Below are positions 1 to 5,768 of a stretch of DNA of 16,719 bases, piece after piece; position 1 is the stretch's first letter; every line of letters starts with the position of its first letter. The notes under the pieces were generated by a model. The model did not search any database. It was not told the origin of the DNA and saw only the letters and a list, made by a program, of their open reading frames with translations. This DNA comes from Paracoccaceae bacterium (GTDB taxonomy: Bacteria; Pseudomonadota; Alphaproteobacteria; Rhodobacterales; Rhodobacteraceae), in assembly GCA_013214715.1 (NCBI GenBank), contig JABSSB010000017.1, positions 1-16,719 on the forward strand. Direction: 5' to 3'. Made by a program: the position numbers and the translations under genes.

Positions 1-1
1 G

Positions 2-382
2 CCTTCTGACATCTCTTCGGCCAGCCGCCACCTGCGCCTGACCTGGCTCAATGCTAATGTGTCGCTTGAAGGCATGTCCAAGATGGAAGCGCTTGGTGCG
101 ATCCAGACCCTCTATGACAGCGGCGCTTCGGTCTCGTAGCAGATCATCGACAGTTCAATCAATGAACCCTACACCACTTGGAACACGACCCGCACCATTC
201 TGGGCAGCGACGTCATCACCGCGCGCGATTATGCAACGGCGAAAGGAATCTCCTTCTCCATCACTGACGCCAAAATCGCGCATGAACTGAATGGCGGCTC
301 GGTCTGCGCCGATGCCAATGCGCAAGCCCGTGCGGGCCAAAGCTTTGTGACCTTCACCCCCTGCGCCCAGCCTGCTGGCTGA
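2..382 (+). pseudogene. 3' part of an unidentified gene interrupted by an in-frame TAG
   Basis: The gene enters from the left edge of the window. Frame 2 reads 45 codons to a TAG at 137-139, then continues in the same frame for 80 further coding-like codons (QIIDSSINEPYTTW... to ...FTPCAQPAG) and ends at a TGA at 380-382. An intrinsic terminator follows 18 bp later, which fits this TGA being the original end of the gene. The simplest reading is a single nonsense mutation in an otherwise intact 3' half. The two cysteines near the C-terminus (SVCAD and TPCAQ) would suit a secreted or phage-like structural protein, but I do not recognise the family. The alternative is that a shorter protein legitimately ends at the TAG. 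Confidence 0.5.
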
Positions 383-400
383 CCGCGACCGCACGGGCCA

Positions 401-432
401 CCCGCTGACGCCCTGTCGGCGGGCATTTTTCT
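401..432 (+). terminator. Rho-independent terminator after the amber-broken gene
   Basis: CCCGCTGA (401-408) pairs with TCGGCGGG (416-423) as an 8-bp stem with one G-U pair and a 7-nt loop. It is followed by CATTTTTCTT. Its distance from the TGA at 382 fits termination of the left-edge gene. Confidence 0.75.
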
Positions 433-456
433 TACGCCAGGGCCACAAGATCGAAA

Positions 457-485
457 GGGCTTTGGGGCCATCCGCCCCAAAGCCC
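457..485. repeat. Perfect 12-bp inverted repeat (hairpin)
   Basis: GGGCTTTGGGGC (457-468) and GCCCCAAAGCCC (474-485) are perfect reverse complements with a 5-nt spacer. No T-tract follows on the plus strand, and only a short CCCTTTC follows on the minus strand. It is therefore not a clear terminator; it may be a stray palindromic element between two decayed genes. Confidence 0.8.
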
Positions 486-563
486 GGTCACAGAATTTGA
501 AGCAGGCTCGCTCTCAACCTACTATTCGACGGGTATCACCGCGCAGCGCATGGGATAGATCAC

Positions 564-820
564 ATGGACTGCACGGCCATCGGCGACATGGCCGCCGAGT
601 TTTTCTGCGATGTGCCCGATCTGTCGCTGACCTGCGCGCCTCGGGCTCACATGTCCTGTATCTCTGGGCCTTCACGGGCCATGATGCGACCACAGGCAAC
701 CCGCTTGAAATCCATGGCTGGGAAGAATGGGAACTTGTCCCCGACCTCAAGGGTGACGCCTCGCGCGGGTGGAACGCTGCCCAGGCTTACGCAGCCCAAG
801 GCGATGGCGGCACAGACTGA
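564..820 (+). pseudogene. NTF2/SnoaL-like protein remnant, frameshifted
   Basis: Two adjacent reading frames together give a plausible C-terminal half of a SnoaL-like (NTF2 fold) protein. The first, from 564, reads DMAAEFFCDVPDLSLTC. After about 633-645 the coding signal moves to the other frame and reads SHVLYLWAFTGHDATTGNP, then HGWEEWELVPDLKGDASRGW, ending at the TGA at 818-820. The pattern of a conserved hydrophobic strand, a G-H-D-x-x-T-G turn, and a terminal WxxAxAY helix is typical of this fold, which covers isomerases, dehydratases and many proteins of unknown substrate. The N-terminal half is missing or unrecognisable, and a TAG at 556-558 closes the upstream frame. The family call is from memory of the motif and is moderate. 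Confidence 0.5.
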
Positions 821-834
821 GCCGCGCCACACGT

Positions 835-861
835 ATAAAAACGGCGCGCAAGCTCGCGCCG
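835..861 (-). terminator. Rho-independent terminator of the cold-shock gene
   Basis: Read on the minus strand, CGGCGCG (861-855) pairs with CGCGCCG (848-842) as a 7-bp GC stem with a 6-nt loop, followed directly by TTTTTATACG. It lies 49 bp downstream of the cold-shock stop codon. Confidence 0.8.
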
Positions 862-909
862 CTTGATTGTCATTATGAAACCTGCGCCCCGCTCAGGGCG
901 CGTTTGGCC

Positions 910-1116
910 TCACAGCGCCTGCAGATCCGCTGCCGATTCGCGCCCGTCGCGTCCGGCCTGCATTTCATAGGACACTTTCTGCCCGTCTTTCAGCCCCGTC
1001 AGACCCGAACGTTCCACAGCCGAGATGTGCACGAACACATCCTTGCCGCCTTCATCCGGCTGGATGAACCCATAACCTTTGTCGGTGTTGAACCATTTCA
1101 CGGTGCCAGTGGCCAT
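910..1116 (-). CDS. Cold-shock domain protein (CspA family)
   Basis: This 68-residue protein is one cold-shock (OB-fold) domain that binds single-stranded RNA/DNA as an RNA chaperone in the cytoplasm. RNP1 is KGYGFIQ (residues 13-19) and RNP2 is DVFVHIS (about 27-33); the N-terminus ATGTVKWFN is classic for the family. The ATG at 1116 was chosen over an in-frame upstream codon because AAGGAGA lies 5-6 nt ahead of it and family members start exactly here. The gene stands alone, with its own terminator at 835-861 and a palindrome in its leader. CspA-like paralogues are common in this lineage, so no specific gene symbol is given. Confidence 0.97.
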   Translation of the reverse strand: MATGTVKWFNTDKGYGFIQPDEGGKDVFVHISAVERSGLTGLKDGQKVSYEMQAGRDGRESAADLQAL

Positions 1117-1134
1117 CCGCTTTCTCCTTATACA

Positions 1135-1149
1135 ATTGTGACCCACAAT
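1135..1149. promoter_or_regulatory. Perfect palindrome in the cold-shock gene leader
   Basis: ATTGTG ACC CACAAT is a perfect 6-bp inverted repeat with a 3-nt centre, 19 bp upstream of the start codon. It could be an operator or a small 5'-UTR hairpin close to the ribosome binding site. Which it is cannot be settled from the sequence. Confidence 0.55.
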
Positions 1150-1174
1150 CTGTGAGCAAAACGGCAACAGTCAA
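1145..1174 (-). promoter_or_regulatory. Candidate promoter of the cold-shock gene
   Basis: On the minus strand, TTGACT (1174-1169) is followed 18 nt later by GATTGT (1150-1145). The -35 box is good (5 of 6 to TTGACA) and the -10 box is weak. The -10 region overlaps the palindrome at 1135-1149. Confidence 0.35.
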
Positions 1175-1305
1175 TCCATTCGAGTCTGAAGCCAGTCAGG
1201 AGACAGGGGTTCGAGATATTTACCGTGCGCGATTGCAGCTTTTACGTGCTGCAGTGCCGGGCGCAAGGAAAAATCATAGCGACCATCAAAGCTTTGGGTC
1301 CGGGT
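1171..1305 (-). other. Coding-like 44-codon stretch without a start codon, possibly a gene relic
   Basis: Between the SDR gene and the cold-shock gene, the minus strand is open from just after a TGA (1308-1306) to a TGA at 1173-1171. It reads with a protein-like composition (for example FDGRYDFSLRPALQ, then HGKYLEPLSPDWLQTRMD). It contains no ATG or GTG near its start, only an internal TTG, and no ribosome binding site. It overlaps the last codons of the SDR gene. I do not recognise it; it may be the tail of a lost gene or chance. Confidence 0.25.
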
Positions 1306-2038
1306 TCACCGTATGACCATCCACAGCGATGATCTGCCCCGACACCAGCCGCGCCGCGTCCGAGCCCAAAAAGACCGCCATAGCTGCGATATCGTCGGCC
1401 GTGACCCAGCTTTGCATAGACGTACCGCTGGCATAGCCGTGATAGACCTGATCTCGCGTCATGCCCTTGGCCGCGGCTTCGCGGGCCAGAACGCCCTCCA
1501 TTCGCGGGCCTTCAACGGCACCGGGGCAGATCGCATTGGCCCGGATACCCTGCGGCCCCAGCTCCATCGCCAAGGTCTTCATGAACCCGATCACCGCCCA
1601 TTTCGCCGCCGCGTAAGGGGCCCGATTCGGGTAGCCATACTGCCCGGCCGTAGAGGATGTCACGATGATCGAGCCGCCCGACCCCATGAGCGGGATCGCA
1701 TGTTTTGCAGTCAGAAAGCTTCCGTCCAGATTGACGGCCACACAGGCCCGCCAATCCGTCAGGGCAATGTCCTGCACCCGCGCCGTTGGCCCGGCGATGC
1801 CTGCATTCAGGCACAGCACATCCAGCCCGCCCCATGCCCCCATGATCTCGGTCATCAGCGTGGCAACCGCAGCCTCATCGGTCACGTCCAGCACGCTGCG
1901 GCCCCAGTTTTCGGGACAGTCAGCCAGCGCCGCCCCGTCCACATCCGCAACCCAGACCTGTGCGCCGGCCTTGGCAAAACCGTCTGCCATCGCGCGCCCG
2001 ATGCCCGAGGCACCCGCTGTGATCAGAACCCGGCTCAT
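1286..2038 (-). CDS. SDR-family NAD(P)-dependent dehydrogenase, last gene of the carnitine operon
   Basis: A classical short-chain dehydrogenase/reductase of 250 aa, the usual length. The Rossmann motif is TAGASGIG (residues 7-14), followed by D32 after beta-2, which favours NAD+. NAG lies at 78-80 and N103 is present; the catalytic set is S129, Y142 and K146 (YAAAK). The ATG overlaps the stop of the upstream dehydrogenase/thioesterase gene as ATGA, so the two are translationally coupled. The substrate cannot be read from the sequence. Its position suggests a carnitine-related step, for example oxidation of D-carnitine to the same 3-dehydro intermediate, or handling of the acetoacetate/3-hydroxybutyrate by-product. 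The family call is firm; the substrate is inference. Confidence 0.93.
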   Translation of the reverse strand: MSRVLITAGASGIGRAMADGFAKAGAQVWVADVDGAALADCPENWGRSVLDVTDEAAVATLMTEIMGAWGGLDVLCLNAGIAGPTARVQDIALTDWRACVAVNLDGSFLTAKHAIPLMGSGGSIIVTSSTAGQYGYPNRAPYAAAKWAVIGFMKTLAMELGPQGIRANAICPGAVEGPRMEGVLAREAAAKGMTRDQVYHGYASGTSMQSWVTADDIAAMAVFLGSDAARLVSGQIIAVDGHTVNPDPKL

Positions 2039-3507
2039 GACGGGGACCGGATGAAAGCGCCGGCGCCCTCGGGCAAAGGCAACCCGGCCCGCGCCTCGCG
2101 AATCGCCGTCATCGCAGCCTCAACCCCGTCGCCTGCCGGTGTGGGACGGCGCGTGGCCAGATCAACATGCAGCAGGAAATGTTCGCCTGTGGCCACCGCG
2201 ACATCACCTTTCCACATCGTGTGGAACAGATGAAGCTTCTTGCCCTGCCCCACGAGCATGTCACTGGTCACCCGGATACGATCGCCGGCATGGGCTTCGT
2301 CCAGATGGCGGATATGGGTTTCAGCCGTGAAATAGCTGCCACCGGCCGCGATGTAATCGGCATCACAGCCGATCAGCTCCATGAAGCGATCCGTCGATTG
2401 CGCAAACGCGTCCAGATAGCGGCTTTCGGTCATGTGCCCGTTATAATCGGTCCAATCGAGCGGCACCGCCCGGTCCAACACCAGAATCGGCGCAGCCAGA
2501 TCCCGCCCGGCAAGCGGCGCCCCAAGAGCGGTGCCGTCCCGCACGCGTTTGTCTTGCGCCGTCAGCAGCGCTCCGGCTCCGAAATCAGCCCATTTGAGCG
2601 CGCGCATCATGGCCACAAGGTTGGTGTCACGAATACGCTCCATCTCGCGGATACTCATATGGCCCGATTGCGCATCCGACTGGTCCGCAATCAGGTCGAC
2701 CAGCTCATCGGTGAACTCCGGCACCTCCATCAGCTTGGTCCATGGCAGGTCCAGACAGGGTCCGAATTGCGCCATGAAATGCCGCATCCCGGCCTCGCCC
2801 CCGGCGACGCGATAGGTGTCAAAAAGCCCCATCTGCGCCCAGCGCAGGCCAAAGCCGTAACGGATGGCATCGTCGATCTCTTCGGTTGTGGCGATCCCGT
2901 CCTTGACCAGCCAAAGCGCCTCGCGCCAGACGGCCTCAAGGAAGCGATCGGCAATATGCGCGTCGATCTCTTTCTTCACATGCAGCGGATACATCCCGAT
3001 CCGGGTGATGATCTCCTTTGCCTGCGCGACGAAGTCCGCCGAATTGGCCTGCGTCGTGACCAGTTCGACCAGCGGCAGCAGATAGACCGGGTTGAACGGA
3101 TGTGTGACCACCACCTGCCCCGGCCGCGCCAGCCCGTCCTGCAATTCCGACGGTTTATAGCCCGAGGTGGACGAGCCGATGACCGCCCCCGCGCCGACAT
3201 GCTGCATCAGCTCGGCATAGACGCGCTGCTTCAGATCCAGCCTCTCCGGCACACTTTCCTGCACCCAAGACGCGCCCGCGACAGCCTCCGAGATGCTGGC
3301 ATGAAAGCTCAGCACGCCCTCCTCGGGCAAGGGCACATCCGACAGGCTGGGCAGCGCGCGCCGCGCATTGGACAGCACCTCGCCGATCTTGCGCTCGGCC
3401 TCCGGATCGGGATCAAAGACCCGCACGTCCCACCCGTTCAGCAGGAACCGCGCGGCCCAGCCGCCACCAATCACCCCGCCACCAATGATGGCTGCCACCT
3501 GAGTCAT
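2035..3507 (-). CDS. lcdH: L-carnitine 3-dehydrogenase fused to a betainyl-CoA thioesterase domain
   Basis: This 490-aa bifunctional protein has two parts. Residues 1 to about 320 are a 3-hydroxyacyl-CoA-dehydrogenase-like module, with Rossmann motif GGGVIGGGWA (9-18), the S112-containing GSSTSG and the catalytic HPFNP (136-140). This part oxidises L-carnitine to 3-dehydrocarnitine with NAD+. Residues about 340-490 are a 4HBT hotdog thioesterase with DYNGHM (354-359), which in this pathway releases glycine betaine from betainyl-CoA. Pseudomonas encodes these as separate cdhA and cdhB; fused forms are known in alphaproteobacteria. The ATG at 3507 is supported by GAGGAGG 7-8 nt upstream; the longer in-frame extension lacks family similarity. 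It lies 10 bp after the lipocalin stop and overlaps the SDR start by 4 nt. Confidence 0.92.
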   Translation of the reverse strand: MTQVAAIIGGGVIGGGWAARFLLNGWDVRVFDPDPEAERKIGEVLSNARRALPSLSDVPLPEEGVLSFHASISEAVAGASWVQESVPERLDLKQRVYAELMQHVGAGAVIGSSTSGYKPSELQDGLARPGQVVVTHPFNPVYLLPLVELVTTQANSADFVAQAKEIITRIGMYPLHVKKEIDAHIADRFLEAVWREALWLVKDGIATTEEIDDAIRYGFGLRWAQMGLFDTYRVAGGEAGMRHFMAQFGPCLDLPWTKLMEVPEFTDELVDLIADQSDAQSGHMSIREMERIRDTNLVAMMRALKWADFGAGALLTAQDKRVRDGTALGAPLAGRDLAAPILVLDRAVPLDWTDYNGHMTESRYLDAFAQSTDRFMELIGCDADYIAAGGSYFTAETHIRHLDEAHAGDRIRVTSDMLVGQGKKLHLFHTMWKGDVAVATGEHFLLHVDLATRRPTPAGDGVEAAMTAIREARAGLPLPEGAGAFIRSPS

Positions 3508-3517
3508 GATCCCCTCC

Positions 3518-4057
3518 TCACTCCGATCTCTGCGGCGTGCTGTAAAGCTTGCCAATGTCATAGCCATTGCGCGCCAGAACCGCTTCGGCCCAGGCGCGAT
3601 CTGCGTCGCTGATCTGCGGGTCACGCGCCAGAATCCAGCCACTGCGCCCGCGCGGATTGCCAATCACGGCCACCGAATAATCCGACCGCAGCCCCAGCAC
3701 CCAGTAATCGCCCCGAATGAAAGGCAGCCAAGGTGTAAACGTGACCGACAGCTTGCCGCCCGCCTCCACCCGCGCCCGCCCGGTCGAGCCGCGCGGCTCT
3801 GCCGCCAAAGACCCATCACGGCAGGTATTAACGACATCCACCTCGCCATCCGTCCGCAAGGCATAGCTGGCCGTGACACCGTAACAGCCTTTTTCAAACC
3901 AGATCGGAAAGCGCGCGATCTCGTACCAAAGCCCCTGATAGCGTTCGACATCGAACACCGTGACTGTGGAGATCGGGACCGAACGGTCGCGATAGACCTC
4001 AGCTGTCGCCGACCCTGCCAGACACACCGCCAAAAGCGTTGCCCAAACCCACCTCAT
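3518..4057 (-). CDS. Exported lipocalin (Blc-like) inside the carnitine operon
   Basis: A 179-aa lipocalin. The start ATG at 4057 opens a signal peptide (hydrophobic ATLLAVCLAG, Ala-x-Ala at 17-19, cleavage before E20). Cys12 does not sit in a proper lipobox (Val at -1), so unlike E. coli Blc this is probably soluble and periplasmic. The lipocalin signature is GLWYEIAR (42-49). Later strands carry DYWVLGLRSDYSVAVIG and WILARDP, as in Blc. C58 and C79 could form a disulfide. Family members bind hydrophobic ligands such as lysophospholipids and fatty acids. The ATG overlaps the SGNH stop as ATGA, and lcdH starts 10 bp after its stop. A role with acylcarnitines is an inference from position only. 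Confidence 0.9.
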   Translation of the reverse strand: MRWVWATLLAVCLAGSATAEVYRDRSVPISTVTVFDVERYQGLWYEIARFPIWFEKGCYGVTASYALRTDGEVDVVNTCRDGSLAAEPRGSTGRARVEAGGKLSVTFTPWLPFIRGDYWVLGLRSDYSVAVIGNPRGRSGWILARDPQISDADRAWAEAVLARNGYDIGKLYSTPQRSE

Positions 4058-4677
4058 GCCACTATCTCCTGTAGCTTGGCCGCCACTGCCAGCCCCAAAA
4101 CCTCGTGCGATGCCGCGCTCAGATGCACCCCATCCAACGGATCCGGCGCGACATGCTCCGCCGCATCCAGAAACGCCACGCCACGCATCTGCGCCACTTG
4201 GGCAAAATGTGCCCCCATCGCGCACGATTTCGCCGCCGCGCCGGTGAACATCTCAGCCAGACATCCCCGCTCCTCGACCAAAACGGGCGCGATCAGCAAG
4301 ATCTGCCCCACAAACCCGCTGCCCTGCGCCATATCCACCAAACGCCCTGCGCCCAGCGCAACATCCTGCGCCGTCATCGCAAACTGCGCCTTAAGATCAT
4401 TCGTCCCCAGCATCACCACCAGCAGATCGGGCTTGTGACTCTCCAGCATCGACGGCAGCACCCGTGCTCCGTTACGATGCTCCCCGACCAATGGATCATC
4501 CCGCACCGTCGTCCGCCCCGGATGACCCTCTTCAATCACATGCCACCCGGCCCCCAACGCCCGCGCCATCACCCAGGGCCAGCGCCGCGCCCGCTTATAG
4601 CGGCGCACCACCCCAAGCTCCGCCAAAGGGGCCGAGCCATGCGTGTTACTGTCTCCAAAACACAGAATATCGGGCAA
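4054..4677 (-). CDS. SGNH-family esterase/lipase, cytoplasmic, TTG start
   Basis: A 207-aa SGNH hydrolase with all diagnostic blocks: FGDSNTHG with nucleophile S10, a block II Gly near 51-54, GTND with N93, and DGVHLS with D182 and H185. No signal peptide is present, so it should act in the cytoplasm on an ester, as do arylesterases and acyl-CoA-type thioesterases of this family. No ATG is available. TTG at 4677 is chosen because homologues start two to three residues before ILCFGDS and AAGGGGG precedes it; the in-frame extension beyond it is only GC-repeat sequence. It is coupled to the lipocalin by a 4-nt overlap. Position in a carnitine operon suggests acylcarnitine as a possible substrate (inference). 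Confidence 0.88.
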   Translation of the reverse strand: MPDILCFGDSNTHGSAPLAELGVVRRYKRARRWPWVMARALGAGWHVIEEGHPGRTTVRDDPLVGEHRNGARVLPSMLESHKPDLLVVMLGTNDLKAQFAMTAQDVALGAGRLVDMAQGSGFVGQILLIAPVLVEERGCLAEMFTGAAAKSCAMGAHFAQVAQMRGVAFLDAAEHVAPDPLDGVHLSAASHEVLGLAVAAKLQEIVA

Positions 4678-4699
4678 ATCAGCCCCCTTGTCTCCGCTT

Positions 4700-4771
4700 T
4701 CAAAATACCCCGGGGGCGCCCGCAGGGCGGGGGCAGAGCCCCCAAAGGGGTGGGTGGGCGGGGCCCACCCA
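4700..4771. repeat. REP-like GC-rich palindromic element, copy 1 (inside the operon)
   Basis: AAAATACCCCGGGGG is followed by the small hairpin GCCCGCAGGGC, then GGGGGCAGAGCCCCC, then GGGTGGG...CCCACCC. It shares the ATACCCCGGGGG start and the GGGGGCAGMGCCCCC hairpin with the element at 6726. It fills the gap between cdhC and the SGNH gene and would fold in the operon mRNA. Confidence 0.7.
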
Positions 4772-4779
4772 GCCAAAGC

Positions 4780-5694
4780 TCACCGCGCGACCGGTGCCCG
4801 CTTCACCAGACCCAGCTTCTCGCGCACCTCTGCGGCCCCAATCACCCGCGCGCCCATGTTCTCGATGATCGTGCCAGCACGCTCCACCAACTGCCAGTTT
4901 TCAGCCAGCACGCCCTTGTCGAGCCACAGATTATCCTCCAGCCCGACGCGGACATTGCCTCCTGCCAGCACTGCAGCTGCGACATAAGCCATCTGATTGC
5001 GCCCCAGCGAAAACGCGCTGAACGTCCATTCAGGTGGCACATTATTGACCATCGCCATGAATGTATTGAGGTCATCCGGCGCGCCCCAAGGCACGCCCAT
5101 GCACAGCTGCACCAGCGCATCCGGCGCCAGCACCCCATCCGCCACCAGCTGCTTGGCATACCAAAGATGCCCGGTGTCAAAGGCCTCGATCTCGGGCTTC
5201 ACGCCCAGATCCGTCATCATCTGCCCCATTGCGGTCAGCATGCCCGGCGTGTTGGTCATGACATAATCGGCTTCGGCGAAATTCATCGTCCCGCAGTCCA
5301 GCGTGCAGATCTCGGGCAGACACTCGGCCACATGCGCCACACGCGCGCTGGCCCCAATCATATCCGTGCCATCCGCTACCGGCAGCGGGCTCTCCACCCC
5401 GCCAAACACCATATCGCCGCCCATCCCGGCGGTCAGGTTCAGCACCACATCCACATCCGCCTCCCGGATGCGCTCGGTCACCTCGCGGTAATAGCCCAGA
5501 TCGCGCGACGGCGCGCCCGTTTCGGGATCACGCACATGGCAATGCACCACCGCCGCCCCCGCCTTCCCCGCCGCAATCGCACTCTCGGCAATCTGCTGCG
5601 CAGAGCGCGGCACATGCGGGCTGCGATCCTGCGTGCCGCCCGATCCGGTCACGGCACAGGTGATGAAAACCTCACGATTCATGGCCAATGGCAT
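4780..5694 (-). CDS. cdhC: 3-dehydrocarnitine:acetyl-CoA cleavage enzyme (BKACE family)
   Basis: A 304-aa beta-keto-acid cleavage enzyme (formerly DUF849), a TIM barrel with a bound divalent metal. Metal ligands H51 and H53 lie in HCHVRDP, the pocket segment is LNLTAGMGGD (85-94), and E253 in GLEDN is the expected third ligand. In carnitine catabolism the enzyme condenses 3-dehydrocarnitine with acetyl-CoA to give betainyl-CoA and acetoacetate. ATG 5694 was chosen because GGGAGA lies 5 nt upstream; an in-frame ATG at 5682 is also possible. It is the first gene of the minus-strand operon and faces the cdhR gene. The specific substrate is inferred from the adjoining carnitine dehydrogenase/thioesterase fusion and a CdhR-like regulator. 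Confidence 0.9.
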   Translation of the reverse strand: MPLAMNREVFITCAVTGSGGTQDRSPHVPRSAQQIAESAIAAGKAGAAVVHCHVRDPETGAPSRDLGYYREVTERIREADVDVVLNLTAGMGGDMVFGGVESPLPVADGTDMIGASARVAHVAECLPEICTLDCGTMNFAEADYVMTNTPGMLTAMGQMMTDLGVKPEIEAFDTGHLWYAKQLVADGVLAPDALVQLCMGVPWGAPDDLNTFMAMVNNVPPEWTFSAFSLGRNQMAYVAAAVLAGGNVRVGLEDNLWLDKGVLAENWQLVERAGTIIENMGARVIGAAEVREKLGLVKRAPVAR

Positions 5695-5738
5695 GGCGTT
5701 CTCCCGTTGCATCTCAGGACACTCTGCCGCAATCTCCC

Positions 5739-5753
5739 TGGCAAGACTTGCCA
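5739..5753. promoter_or_regulatory. Candidate CdhR operator in the divergent promoter region
   Basis: TGGCAAG A CTTGCCA is a perfect 7-bp inverted repeat around one base, placed in the 74-bp gap between the divergent cdhC (start 5694) and cdhR (start 5769) genes. Position and symmetry fit an operator for the adjacent regulator. Confidence 0.55.
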
Positions 5754-5768
5754 AGAAACGAATCAAAC

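Noticed and set aside
2167..3612. 481-codon plus-strand frame opposite lcdH
   Set aside because: It is antisense to a recognised two-domain enzyme, and its composition (His, Arg, Pro, Gln) is that of a shadow frame.
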